Positions 33,212 to 42,558 are shown, counted from the stretch's first letter. The stretch is 64,000 nt of DNA from Dehalococcoidia bacterium (GCA_022827095.1 JAJDTP010000004.1:62001-126000); one strand, 5' to 3'. Numbers and translations: made by a program. Notes: generated from the letters alone by a model not told the origin.

Positions 33212-33889
33212 ATGAGCGGTACAGTATTGATAATCGAAGACGACACGCGGATCGCCAACTGGGTGAAGCTGTACTTCGAGCGAGCCGGGTTCTCCGCGGA
33301 GGTTGCCCATGATGGCGAATACGGCCTGGAGTTGGCCCGCGATCTGTCGCCGGCCTTGATCATCTTGGATCTCATGTTGCCCCGCCTGGATGGTATAGAG
33401 CTTTGCCGGATCCTGCGCGGGGAGTCGGACGTCCCGATCATCATGCTGACGGCCCGCGAAACTCCCGCCGAGCGGATCGCCGGGCTGGACATCGGGGCCG
33501 ACGACTACATCGTCAAGCCTTTTGAGCCCGAAGAAGTGATCGCCCGCGCCCATGCGGTGCTCCGGCGCGTCAACGACCGCGTCCAGCAGGTGCTGACCTG
33601 GGGCAACATCACGCTGAACGAGTCCACCGGCCTGGTGACCGTCGATGGAGAGCCAGTGGCGTTGAGCCAAGCCCAGCGCGCTTTGCTGTCGACCTTCATG
33701 CGCCATCCCAACCAACTCCTCACCCGAGACCAGCTGATTTCGCTGACTTTCAACGACGACTTTGACGGTTTCGACCGCGCCATTGACAATCAGGTCGCGC
33801 GCCTGCGCAGGCAGATCAACCGGGATGGCCGTCAGCCCATCCAGACCGTCTACGGCGGGGGCTATCGGTTCGTGGTGGAGGGCCAATGA
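33212..33889 (+). CDS. OmpR-family response regulator
   Basis: 225 residues from ATG 33212 (M-S-G-T-V-L-I-I-E-D-D); the longer frame lacks homology. Receiver domain 1-115 with acidic pair E-D-D, phospho-acceptor Asp in L-I-I-L-D-L-M-L-P and K in Y-I-V-K-P-F. A winged-helix DNA-binding domain (130-225) ends Q-T-V-Y-G-G-G-Y-R-F-V-V. The stop overlaps the ATG of the kinase gene (ATGATG), so both are translated from one message. Its targets are unknown; the preceding lipoprotein gene is a candidate. Confidence 0.95.
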   Translation: MSGTVLIIEDDTRIANWVKLYFERAGFSAEVAHDGEYGLELARDLSPALIILDLMLPRLDGIELCRILRGESDVPIIMLTARETPAERIAGLDIGADDYIVKPFEPEEVIARAHAVLRRVNDRVQQVLTWGNITLNESTGLVTVDGEPVALSQAQRALLSTFMRHPNQLLTRDQLISLTFNDDFDGFDRAIDNQVARLRRQINRDGRQPIQTVYGGGYRFVVEGQ

Positions 33890-35301
33890 TGTCGGTTCGC
33901 TGGCGAATAATGGGATCGATGGTCTTCGTCATCGTGCTAACCGTCGCGGTCAGCGTGAGCGTAGGCTACTACGCCACACAGTCGCGGCTGGACACGTTTG
34001 TGGAACGTATCGGCGGAGACGCGGCGCAGCAGTTGGCCCGGAATCTCGGGCGGGAGTACGCCGCCGCCGGTGGTTGGGCCACGGTAGACCAGGCGTTGAC
34101 CCGGGCCGGTTACACCTACGACGGCGTGCCCCGGGGCGAGCGGTCCGAAACGGACGCGGGAGAACACGCCGAGGGGTTCCATCACGACCGGGTCCGGGTT
34201 GTTGTAGTCGGTGTCGATGGTCGTTTGGTGAGGGACAACCTGTCCCAGTTGTCGCCGGGAACCCCGGCGCCGCGCTTGGGCGGGTACCGCGAGACGATAT
34301 TCGACGCCACGACCAACCAACCTGTGGGCGAGGTCTATCTCGACGTGAACCGTGAGTTCCTGTCCACGGAGTCCCACGGGTTCCTCAGCACGCTGCTGTA
34401 CATCATCGTTATCGGCGGCGTACTGACGATAGCCGCGGCCATGCTGCTGGCGGCCTGGTTGTCCAAGCGGATCACGGCGCCGGTGGCTGCCCTCACCCGG
34501 GCAACCCAGTCAATAGCCCAGGGGAACGCCACGCAGTTGCCGGTCGGTTCCTCGGACGAGTTGGGACGGATGAGCGAGGCCTTCAATCGGATGACCTCCG
34601 CCCTGGAAACCCAGCGCGAACTGCGCCGGCGGCTGATCAACGACCTCTCCCACGAGCTGAACACGCCGCTCAGCGTCATACAGTTGGAGGCGGCTGGGCT
34701 TCGCGACGGGCTTCAGACATCTGAGACAGCCTCCGACCACATCATCCAGGAGGTGGACCGGCTGCACGGCCTGGTCACTGACCTGGACTGGCTTGCGGAG
34801 ACGGACCACGGTGAGTTGAGGCTGGCTCCGGAAGCCACATCGCTCCGCGACCTGCTCGCCGCCGAGGCGGACCGCTGGCGGCCGCAGTCCCAGGCTCGTC
34901 AGGTCGAATTGTCCCTGCTGGTGTCGGACGGTCTCCCGGATGTGGAACTTGATCGGATGCGGATGAGCCAGGCGCTGGGCAACGTCGTGAACAACGCGAT
35001 TCGCAACACCGAGGCCGGTGGGCACGTAACCATCACGGCCCGACCGGAGGGCGACGATGCGGTGTCCGTATCGGTCGCCGACGACGGCATCGGCATCGAC
35101 CCGTCCGATCTGCCCCACGTCTTCGAACGCTTCTACCGTACCGACCAGTCTCGCAGCCGTGGGATGGGCGGCACGGGCCTGGGGCTTGCCATCACCCGAG
35201 CCATTGTCGAAGCGCACGGGGGAACGGTCGCCGTGGCAAGCGACGGGATTGGGCAGGGCGCCACGGTGACGATTCGCCTGCCCGTGGCAAGGACAACTTA
35301 G
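33886..35301 (+). CDS. Sensor histidine kinase
   Basis: 471 residues. N-terminal membrane helix (I-M-G-S-M-V-F-V-I-V-L-T-V-A-V-S-V), an external sensor region to about 165, and a second helix (L-L-Y-I-I-V-I-G-G-V-L-T-I-A-A-A-M-L-L). It continues with HAMP, HisKA with D-L-S-H-E-L-N-T-P-L, and HATPase (N-N-A-I-R-N, D-D-G-I-G-I, G-T-G-L-G-L-A). It autophosphorylates on His and passes phosphate to the regulator at 33212-33889, with which it overlaps by 4 bases. The signal is unknown; the extracytoplasmic loop is not a recognised sensor fold. Confidence 0.95.
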   Translation: MMSVRWRIMGSMVFVIVLTVAVSVSVGYYATQSRLDTFVERIGGDAAQQLARNLGREYAAAGGWATVDQALTRAGYTYDGVPRGERSETDAGEHAEGFHHDRVRVVVVGVDGRLVRDNLSQLSPGTPAPRLGGYRETIFDATTNQPVGEVYLDVNREFLSTESHGFLSTLLYIIVIGGVLTIAAAMLLAAWLSKRITAPVAALTRATQSIAQGNATQLPVGSSDELGRMSEAFNRMTSALETQRELRRRLINDLSHELNTPLSVIQLEAAGLRDGLQTSETASDHIIQEVDRLHGLVTDLDWLAETDHGELRLAPEATSLRDLLAAEADRWRPQSQARQVELSLLVSDGLPDVELDRMRMSQALGNVVNNAIRNTEAGGHVTITARPEGDDAVSVSVADDGIGIDPSDLPHVFERFYRTDQSRSRGMGGTGLGLAITRAIVEAHGGTVAVASDGIGQGATVTIRLPVARTT

Positions 35302-36044
35302 CGGTCCCGGTCTCTTCCCAGGCGGTCCAAGCGACACTGCCCGTAACGACCGGGATCATATACGGTACTGCTCCGTGGCAGCGCCGGTCGTGTCCGACAC
35401 CACGACCATGGCGTAATCCAGTGCCGCGCCGGTCTACTTTGCCCACTGGATGCGGCAGTTAGTGGACATGGCCTACCGCGACGCTTCGGCCGTGGCTGAC
35501 ACTGAGGATGCGTACCGGGTCGAGGTGTCCAAGGCGACTGTAACGACAAGATGTCGCCTTCGTTACACGCGATGCGGGTTCAATATAGGCCCACCGACAT
35601 AGCCGACTGAGAGTTGGTTCCGCTTGACTTGCGACGAAGCGCCGGAATGGTTGGCCGCGGGAGATGTCTAGGTGTGTGCACTGCGATCAACCCGGGGTGA
35701 TGTCGGATGAATTGCGCGTTCTGGGGATATTCCAACGAACGAACGTCGGCTTGCCGCGCCCTTCCGGTTGAGCACCGCTCCTTCGGGCTTGATGTTGCTC
35801 CCACGGCTTGGTGCGGCGTACTCTTGCGCCTGACGATAGGCACTGTGCCAGGGACCTGCAGACAGCCTGATGGGCGCCGGCCCGCTGGCTCCGTTGGCGG
35901 TGCTGCCGGCTTGGAGACAGGTCGACCCATTTCAGATGACTGCTTTGGTGGCGGGCTTTATGCTGCTCACCATAAGCGCCGACGTCGAACAGACCATTGG
36001 GTTCCTGAGCGGCCCGCTAGGTGAGGGCAGGTGGGGAGTATGGT
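35302..36044. other. Intergenic region with possible IS630 remnant
   Basis: 743 bases. At about 35430-35500 the plus strand reads Y-F-A-H-W-M-R-Q-L-V-D-M-A-Y, like the segment before D-N-L-N-T-H in IS630 transposases, but no D-N-L-N follows. The rest shows no gene. Confidence 0.35.
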
Positions 36045-37817
36045 TCAGACGTCAGCCGGCATGCAGCTGGCGCAGCAACAAACGAAGGGAGGCTCCATCG
36101 GATGCCCGGCTACGTTCGCCAACCCGCCCCAGTATTTCTCCTCCGGGCTGCCCACGTCGCCCGACCAATAGTGCTCCACGATCTCCAGTTGGTCGGGGAA
36201 CAACTCCCTGATTTCGGCGATTCCGGGATCGTCGCCTTCCGCAACCATCTGGTTCTTCAGGTGGTAGAGCCGGCGCATCCGCGCGAAGTATTCCTCCTGA
36301 CCCACGGCCTCCAGCAACTCCCGACCCATCCAGTAGCCCAGATAGTGGTGGCAGAGGCGGTTGCCCCGGTCGCTGTTGGGAGGATTCAGATCTTCAAGGT
36401 GCTGGATATTGCGGGCTACGCAGTCGCGGCGCTGGATGACGTTCAGCACGCTCTCTGGCACTTCGGAACGGTCTCTGCCATCCAGCCGGTACACGTACTC
36501 AAAGGTCTTGACCGGCGTATGGTTGAGCCACGATTTCAGCTCGTTGCCGAAGTAGTCATGGCCGAGTTCGTGGATCATCACGGAGGGAAGCATGGGCCGG
36601 CCGGTGGCGTATTGAGAAGCGAATCGCTGTAAATTCTCCCGATTTCCACGAAGCCCGTAAGCGAAGTCGTAACGCTTCCCCTGCGAGATGCCGTTGACTG
36701 AAATTGTGGGCGCCTGGTCGCTGATCACGAATACGAGGCGGGGGTTGGGCAAGGGAACCTGCATGAGGTTTTCGAGTTGCTCCGCGATGCGAACCAACTC
36801 CGGCATGGTTTCGGGTTGGGGATTGCCGTGGTCCCGGAAGACGGTGATTTTCAGTTCGGGGGTGAGCGTAGTCTGTCCGGTATGAACCTCGACACTGGCG
36901 TAGCCGGGAACCAGCCATCGGGCCAGTGCATCCGCATCCCGAATCGTGCCGGCCGCCCTGATCAACGTAGTCAAGTCGTCGGTTATCCCGTCCTTGAAAA
37001 TTTGCGACTGTTTCAGGGCCTCCAGGTGGCCCTCACCACGCCGTCCCATATAGTTGATGGCAGACAGCGCCAGCAGATCATCCTGCTCAAAGGTTTGCAA
37101 GAAGGGCATGCCGACTATCGCCAGAGTCACTTTCTCGTCTTCCCGGTCGTCAATGCGCTCCACCAAGTCCACGGCCGCTGCTTCCGCTTCCGTGATGTCA
37201 TCTTTTATCCAGGGCAATTCCACCAATTTCTCGACGATAGCCCACTCGTGTAAGTCTTCCCGGTCTACCATCCACGTCAAGCGTTGAACCACTCCCACCT
37301 CCCACTCGTTGATGCCGTCCCGTACCCAACTCGTGTCAAGCAGCGCTTTGCCAACCGGCTCGTTTCCGCGAATGAGGTAGTTGAGCCTGCCCAGGAACTC
37401 CGCCTCATCTTCAGTCAGCCCATCCCGTACCCACTCCATGTCGCGGGCTGATTCAACCGGCGTCGGTGTGCTGGTTGGCCGCGGCGTTGGCGTCGGCAGG
37501 ACGATAGTCGGCGCGGGCGTGTTGGTCGGCGTCGGCCTGGGGCGCGGCGTGAACGTCGGCAGCGGCGTATTGGGCGGTTCGAGTGTGTTGGCAAGCGGGA
37601 TCGGCGTGTCCGCGGGCGTTGGCGGCGGAGAGGTAGAGGTGGGTGTCAGCGTTGGCTCGGACACGGCTGCCCGATGCTGCGGCTCGATGGTGGGCGCGGG
37701 CACAGACGTGGCCGTCGAAACCGGAGCCAACGTGGTCGCTGGCTCCGGCGTGGAGCAGGCCAGTACCAGCATCCAGATGGCGCCGCAGAAAGACAAAGCG
37801 ACAATGAGCCTTCGCAT
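36045..37817 (-). CDS. Lipoprotein zinc-metallopeptidase-like protein with helical repeats
   Basis: 590 residues from ATG 37817, GGAG upstream. Signal peptide with lipobox L-V-L-A-C, then a Pro/Thr-rich stalk (about 25-125). Residues about 127-295 hold five degenerate repeats of the type W-V-R-D-G-L-T-E-x-E. The peptidase-like domain (about 305-590) has the zinc signature H-E-L-G-H in V-M-I-H-E-L-G-H-D-Y-F-G-N-E and a later R-M-R-R-L-Y helix. A membrane-anchored exopeptidase or adhesin-processing enzyme is plausible; the fifth ligand (Glu or Asp) cannot be fixed. It ends near the intergenic debris and is alone on its strand. Confidence 0.8.
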   Translation of the reverse strand: MRRLIVALSFCGAIWMLVLACSTPEPATTLAPVSTATSVPAPTIEPQHRAAVSEPTLTPTSTSPPPTPADTPIPLANTLEPPNTPLPTFTPRPRPTPTNTPAPTIVLPTPTPRPTSTPTPVESARDMEWVRDGLTEDEAEFLGRLNYLIRGNEPVGKALLDTSWVRDGINEWEVGVVQRLTWMVDREDLHEWAIVEKLVELPWIKDDITEAEAAAVDLVERIDDREDEKVTLAIVGMPFLQTFEQDDLLALSAINYMGRRGEGHLEALKQSQIFKDGITDDLTTLIRAAGTIRDADALARWLVPGYASVEVHTGQTTLTPELKITVFRDHGNPQPETMPELVRIAEQLENLMQVPLPNPRLVFVISDQAPTISVNGISQGKRYDFAYGLRGNRENLQRFASQYATGRPMLPSVMIHELGHDYFGNELKSWLNHTPVKTFEYVYRLDGRDRSEVPESVLNVIQRRDCVARNIQHLEDLNPPNSDRGNRLCHHYLGYWMGRELLEAVGQEEYFARMRRLYHLKNQMVAEGDDPGIAEIRELFPDQLEIVEHYWSGDVGSPEEKYWGGLANVAGHPMEPPFVCCCASCMPADV

Positions 37818-37935
37818 GGCGTCATCTCCTGTCGGTCAGCAGGACTGTCGAGAACTAAGCGAGTCGGACATTGTGCTGATTTTCCCTATGGCCGTCAGGG
37901 AACCATTCCACTGTTGTTCTGGAGAGGAACCGGAG

Positions 37936-38280
37936 TCAGTAACGCTTCAGAAATTCCTCAGCACGCAATTCGAACTCCGGGCCGGATGGACGCTTGCCTT
38001 CTTCAGCCATGCTGAGGGCGGCGTGTCTTACGGCCCGAAACCACTTCGCATAGGACGGCTTGTCGGGATCAGTCAGCACTTCCACGATGCCGGTTTTGTA
38101 GAATTCGAACCAGTCGGTCAATCCGTCACGGTCAAGCGTTGCCGCGACCACTCGGGCCAGAAGTGCGGCGTCAGCGTCTTTCTGGCCTGGGGAGACCCAC
38201 AGATTCGCCCCTTCCGTGTCAGAAGCAAATGCCATCACCAACTGACTGGACGATGTTCCGTGGTTGTTGGCCTCCCACAC
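37936..38280 (-). CDS. Hypothetical protein, possible remnant
   Basis: 114 codons from GTG 38280, or 99 from an internal ATG (M-A-F-A-S-D-T-E-G-A-N-L-W). The second half (L-A-R-V-V-A-A-T-L-D-R-D-G-L-T-D-W-F, F-R-A-V-R-H-A-A-L-S-M-A-E-E-G) looks helical. No family recognised. Upstream bases read protein-like in other frames (D-D-W-K-N-I-V-W-S-A-G-S-R-V-G-V), suggesting the 3' end of a decayed larger gene rather than an intact small one. Confidence 0.4.
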   Translation of the reverse strand: MWEANNHGTSSSQLVMAFASDTEGANLWVSPGQKDADAALLARVVAATLDRDGLTDWFEFYKTGIVEVLTDPDKPSYAKWFRAVRHAALSMAEEGKRPSGPEFELRAEEFLKRY

Positions 38281-38505
38281 TAGCCGGGGACGCCAACCCT
38301 GCTACCCGCCGACCAAACGATGTTTTTCCAGTCGTCGCTGACCGTGACCGGAGTGCCCATTTGGTTCCCACCAATCCGTGTAACAATTTGTGCCGATCCA
38401 CTGCCGCTGATGGGCGCCCTTACTGGGCTGCATCAGTCCGGCAGCTGGCGACGTCAAACTTGAAGATGCTGGAGTCGTACGTCACCCGCCAATCGCGACG
38501 GTGTG

Positions 38506-38742
38506 GTCATGCCGCTGGGCGCTCCGCACACCTGCGCCTGGCCGAATGTTACCGTATGACCTGAATGACAGAAGTATTAGTTATGTATGTTTTTATACGA
38601 CATGGTGTATATTTGTGCGCCATGTCAAATAATCGAACCCAGCCAGGGCGCCGCGTTTCGCTTCAAGCGAAGGAATGGATCCCGCAGCTATCGCTGGCCT
38701 GCGGCCGGGTCTCCGGCCGGCGCAGCAATGACGGATTCAATC
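38506..38742. repeat. Dispersed 237-base repeat, copy B
   Basis: Partner of 24127-24362 in the same orientation, with nearly equal length and conserved ends and core (TTACCGTATGACCTGAATGA). It holds a strong stem (GGCCGGGTCTCCGGCC). Copy B is followed after 11 bases by a palindromic element. It lies upstream of minus-strand genes. Confidence 0.75.
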
Positions 38743-38753
38743 CACCGCTGGTG

Positions 38754-38890
38754 CTCACGCGTACGCAGTTTGTCATCGCGAGGAGCGCAGCGACGTGGCG
38801 ATCCCGATCCCGCACCAGCATTCGTTGCCCTGACGAGATTGCCACGCTTCGCTCGCAATGACGGTTCGAGAGAAACTGGGTACGCGTGAG
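38754..38890. repeat. Palindromic MITE-like element, complete copy
   Basis: 137 bases: CTCACGCGTACGCAGTTTGT on the left and AAACTGGGTACGCGTGAG on the right, with the inner core GAGGAGCGCAGCGACGTGGC. It corresponds to 10425-10563. Confidence 0.75.
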
Positions 38891-39076
38891 AGCGCTGGTG
38901 CGGTTGTGGTGGTTGTGGGCTCCCTCTGGGCGGCGGCCGCGTCGGCCTCCAGGCTGAGACGCAGCCGCCCACGCCCCCTGCCATAGTGAGCGAAGCGCGG
39001 CAATCTCGTTGGCGCTGGGGAGTCCTTCGGGGCTGTCGTTGTGGCCACCGCCGCGCCCTTTGCGGGGATTACACAC

Positions 39077-41476
39077 CTATCCGACTTCTTCCGCGACTCC
39101 GTTGAACATCCGGTACCCGACTCGGGGCTCCGTCAAGATATAGGTGGGCTGATTAGCGGCGTCGCCAAGCTTGCTGCGCAGTCTCTTGACCACCTCACGC
39201 ACCAACCATGGATCTCCCATCCTCTCCGGCCCCCAGACCCGTCGCAGTAAATGGTCGTGGGTCAGGACACGGCCGGCGTGCACCGACAGTTCGTAGAGCA
39301 AACTGTACTCGGTGGGAGTCAATTCCACCGTTCGTCCCGCCAATCTCACCAGACGTTGGGCATAGTCGATGGCCAGCTCGCCCACCCGGAAGGGCTCGGA
39401 AGGCACTGCCACCTCGGGCGCGGCTCGCCGACGCAGTGCCGCTCGGATCCGAGCAGCCAGCTCCGTCGGCGAGAAGGGTTTGACCACGTAGTCGGAGGCC
39501 CCCATGTCGAAGGCCCTGGCCACCACGTCCTCCTGTCCGTATACCGACACGAAGATGACCGGCACATCCGCGCTCCTGAGTATCCCTGTCATCAACTCGA
39601 TGCCGTCGCTGCCTGGGAGCATTAGGTCCAGCAGCACCAGGTGCGGCTTCTCTTCCTCCATGAGGCGCGGCACTTCTTCGGGGTCTCCGGTCACGATGGG
39701 CAAATATCCCGCCTTGGAGATGGCGTCGCGAACGTAACGGAGCGCCTGGGGGTCATCGTCCACCGCCAGGATGCGCGCCCTGTCCCGGGACGCTCTACCG
39801 GCGCGCGCCAAATTCGCTGAGGCCCTCGTTACTGGATACTCCGCGGCATCCGCTACCGGAACGGTGAATGTGAACCGCGCTCCCAGCGCCCGGCCTTCGC
39901 TGTCCGCCCGGATGCGGCCCCCGTGAGCCTCCACAATCCCTTTGCAGATCGACAGGCCGAGGCCCGAGCCAGTGATCCCCTCGTCCCTGGCGGCCCCGCC
40001 GATCCGGGAGAATTTTCGAAAAAGGTGCGGCAGCATATCCGCAGGGATGCCGCGACCTTGGTCCGAGACCGAAACTGCCACGTGGGTACCATCCCGCACT
40101 GCGGACACACGAACCGGCGACCCGTCCGGCGAGTGCCGAACGGCGTTGGACAGCAGGTTGCCCAACACCTGCGCTATGCGCCGCCGGTCTGCCATCACCG
40201 GCGGCAGATTCGGTTCCAGGTCTATGGTCAACCGTTCGCTTCCCCCCGCCCCCAGAAACCTGCTGCGAGCCTCGTCCACTATCTCCGCCAGGTCCACCGG
40301 CGCCGGATCCACCGACAGCGAACCGGCTTCGATCCGGGCCACGTCCAGAAGGTCACCGATCAGGTCCTGCATGTGGTCCACCTGCTGATCCATGATCCGG
40401 TGGAACTGGGTCATAACTGCCGGGTCAAGGTCAGACGCGCCGCTGAGCAGGGTAGTGGTGGATCCCTTTATGGTGGCCAGCGGCGTGCGCAGCTCGTGGC
40501 TCACCATGCCCAGGAAATCCGCTCGCAGCCGCTCCATCTCTTCCAGCGGCGTCATGTCCTGGAGAGTCACCACCACCGAGGCCACCTCCCCTGTCACCGA
40601 ACGGATCGGCGTGGCGTTAATCAGCACGGTTACCCTGCGGCCGTCGGGCACCTGCAGCACGATCTCTTCTGCACGGACCGTCTCACCGACCCTGCGGCGA
40701 GCGGCAATGGGGAAATCCTTGAGGGAGACCTCTTGGCCGTCGGCACGCACCCAGGTCATCACCTCAGCAAAGTCCGCCACTGACTGGTCAGGGTCACGAA
40801 GATGGTCGACGATTCGGGGCGCTTCCCGGTTGAAGGATACGGGCGCCCCGGTCCTGGCGTCCAAAACCACCACGCCCACCGGCGAAGTGTTTACCAGGGT
40901 CTCCAGGTCGTCCCTCGCCCGCTGTTCGTCCCGGTACCGGCGGGCATTGGCGATCACCAGAGCCGCCTGGGACGCGAACATCACCAGCGTCTCCTCGTCC
41001 TCCTGAGTGAACTCGGGACGACTTAATTTTGCCGCCAGGTAGATGTTACCCAAGCGCTGGCCCCGGTGTAACAATGGCGACGCCAGGAAGGAAAAGGTTA
41101 TGCCCGACGGCAGAGGCACACGAACCCCGGGGACGCCCATCTCGCTCAGCATCTCCAACAGGTCCGGATGCCGCACCGGAACCGTGATGCCGCCCAGGCG
41201 CTCGTAGATCCCAGGCGCCGTCGGTATTTTCCAGAGCGCGCTCTCCTCCTCGGCGGTCATCCCCGATGACAGAAAGTTCTCCACCTCTCCGTCATCGTCG
41301 TGGAACGTCATCACCCCGTACCGGGCATCGGTCAGTGATCTGGCGGCCTCCAGAACTCCCTGCAGCACTGTGCCGAACTCCAGACTCTCGTTGATGCGCA
41401 GGCTGGCCTCGCTCAAGCGCGTCAGACGCTCACGCAGCGCCTCATTCTCCATCTGCAGGTGGTCGGACCGGTTCAT
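39077..41476 (-). CDS. Single-chain GAF-PAS-histidine kinase-REC-winged-helix protein
   Basis: 799 residues from ATG 41476 (GGGAGG 11 bases upstream); the frame is open to 41530. Order: short coiled coil (1-30), GAF (about 33-185), PAS (about 195-320), HisKA with M-V-S-H-E-L-R-T-P-L (about 330-395), and HATPase with N-L-L-S-N-A-V-R-H-S and G-S-G-L-G-L-S-I (about 430-545). Then come a receiver with phospho-acceptor in V-L-L-D-L-M-L-P and Y-V-V-K-P-F (about 575-690), and an OmpR-type winged helix ending Y-I-L-T-E-P-R-V-G-Y-R-M-F (about 705-795). No membrane helix, so the signal is cytoplasmic (GAF/PAS ligand). A whole phosphorelay with output DNA-binding in one polypeptide is unusual. Target genes are unknown; the upstream region (41477-41645) is AT-rich. 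Confidence 0.92.
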   Translation of the reverse strand: MNRSDHLQMENEALRERLTRLSEASLRINESLEFGTVLQGVLEAARSLTDARYGVMTFHDDDGEVENFLSSGMTAEEESALWKIPTAPGIYERLGGITVPVRHPDLLEMLSEMGVPGVRVPLPSGITFSFLASPLLHRGQRLGNIYLAAKLSRPEFTQEDEETLVMFASQAALVIANARRYRDEQRARDDLETLVNTSPVGVVVLDARTGAPVSFNREAPRIVDHLRDPDQSVADFAEVMTWVRADGQEVSLKDFPIAARRRVGETVRAEEIVLQVPDGRRVTVLINATPIRSVTGEVASVVVTLQDMTPLEEMERLRADFLGMVSHELRTPLATIKGSTTTLLSGASDLDPAVMTQFHRIMDQQVDHMQDLIGDLLDVARIEAGSLSVDPAPVDLAEIVDEARSRFLGAGGSERLTIDLEPNLPPVMADRRRIAQVLGNLLSNAVRHSPDGSPVRVSAVRDGTHVAVSVSDQGRGIPADMLPHLFRKFSRIGGAARDEGITGSGLGLSICKGIVEAHGGRIRADSEGRALGARFTFTVPVADAAEYPVTRASANLARAGRASRDRARILAVDDDPQALRYVRDAISKAGYLPIVTGDPEEVPRLMEEEKPHLVLLDLMLPGSDGIELMTGILRSADVPVIFVSVYGQEDVVARAFDMGASDYVVKPFSPTELAARIRAALRRRAAPEVAVPSEPFRVGELAIDYAQRLVRLAGRTVELTPTEYSLLYELSVHAGRVLTHDHLLRRVWGPERMGDPWLVREVVKRLRSKLGDAANQPTYILTEPRVGYRMFNGVAEEVG

Positions 41477-41645
41477 AGCTGTGTTGCCTCCCTGAGCGAT
41501 CGGGACGCCGGTTACGTACGCGCCGCACATGATACAAGAAATATTACATTATTGACCGTTTTATTACGCATATCATATGAACGCTTGTCTACAATCCGGT
41601 GAACGTCAATTGATAAACGCAGCGCGTCGCCCGTAGTGGAGGCGC

Positions 41646-41957
41646 ATGGTGGGTGAGGCAGTGGACTCCGCTCCTGAACTCCTGGTTGAAGCTGCCAGGG
41701 ACATGCTCGCGATTTGCCAGGCGTTGGACGAGACCAGTCCGGCGGTGTACATCGTCCAGTCTCCCTCCATGCTCAAACGTGATCTTCTTGCCGCGGCCTA
41801 CCGAGCAGTCGGGGAAGCGGTGAGGTTGGCCCGCAAATTGCAAGGAGACCCCGACCGGTTCGGACTGGACCAGATTAACGGCGTGGCCGTCGCGGTTCTG
41901 CTCCGGCGCGTGGCCCATGACTTGGAGCGGGAGGCGGACGCTTGGGTGCAGACCTGA
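41646..41957 (+). CDS. Small helical hypothetical protein
   Basis: 103 residues from ATG 41646 with GGAGG just upstream. Predicted mostly helical (E-A-A-R-D-M-L-A-I-C-Q-A-L; K-R-D-L-L-A-A-A-Y-R-A-V-G-E-A-V-R-L-A-R-K-L; A-V-A-V-L-L-R-R-V-A-H-D-L-E-R-E). Divergent from the sensor-regulator gene at 39077-41476 across an AT-rich 169-base spacer. I do not recognise a family. Confidence 0.6.
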   Translation: MVGEAVDSAPELLVEAARDMLAICQALDETSPAVYIVQSPSMLKRDLLAAAYRAVGEAVRLARKLQGDPDRFGLDQINGVAVAVLLRRVAHDLEREADAWVQT

Positions 41958-42282
41958 ATCTGTTCGATTTGTGATGCACTTTGGCTTCGGTGATTTTGGT
42001 TCGCTGACATTGTCATGTTCGGACGTGCGGCCCACACCCGACGAAGATCCGCCCCTTCGTCTGACTTCTCCTCGCAAATCAGGGGTGTGGAAGCGTATGG
42101 AAAGACGCAGGATCACCTCTTTTATGTGGGCGAGCACTACTGGAATGGCGTTCCAGATGCCGCCGTGGCCGTGGTGTCACGCCCAATCAACATCTTCCCA
42201 GATACGTCGGACGAGCGCTTAGACGCCCTGGAAGTGTCGGAATACTCTCATGCCTATCAGCAGATACGGGCGCTCGGGGCAG
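41958..42282. other. Intergenic stretch, no gene seen
   Basis: 325 bases between two small plus-strand genes. Short open frames exist, but none has a plausible start and ribosome site. Confidence 0.4.
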
Positions 42283-42558
42283 ATGACGGTGCATCGTTTG
42301 CGGACCACGCTGGGGATAATGGTCTGCCTGTGGGTTGCGCTGGCCTGCGGGTCGTTCGCTGAAGAACGGATGGTGCGTCGGTACGCCGATTGCATGGCGG
42401 ACCCCAACACCGCTCTGCATCGGCTGACCGTCTCCAAAGCTGTGGGAGCCGTGCCGCTGAGCGTCGAGGCCATTGAAGCGCGGTTGCGCTCTCAACTGGA
42501 GCAGGGGCAGATCACGATGGCGGAGATCAGGGCTGACTATACCCGCTATTGCAAATAG
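42283..42558 (+). CDS. Small exported lipoprotein
   Basis: 91 residues from ATG 42283 (M-T-V-H-R-L-R-T-T-L). A signal peptide with lipobox V-A-L-A-C is followed by G-S-F-A-E-E-R-M-V-R-R-Y-A-D-C-M-A-D. The mature part is mostly helical, ends Y-T-R-Y-C-K, and has two further cysteines (in A-D-C-M and at the end) that could form a disulfide. No family recognised. GGGGCAG precedes the start. Confidence 0.6.
   Translation: MTVHRLRTTLGIMVCLWVALACGSFAEERMVRRYADCMADPNTALHRLTVSKAVGAVPLSVEAIEARLRSQLEQGQITMAEIRADYTRYCK

Larger units (their letters stand above)
38281..39076. other. Repeat-dense intergenic region
   Basis: 796 bases without an intact gene. 38281-38505 carries decayed protein-like frames on the minus strand. 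The rest holds the 237-base dispersed repeat B (38506-38742), a complete palindromic element (38754-38890), and a partial core AGTGAGCGAAGCGCGGCAAT at about 38985-39004. Confidence 0.6.

Noticed and set aside
35580-35930. Minus-strand frame of 116 codons in the gap after the kinase
   Set aside because: No start context, no similarity, and biased composition; treated as non-coding.
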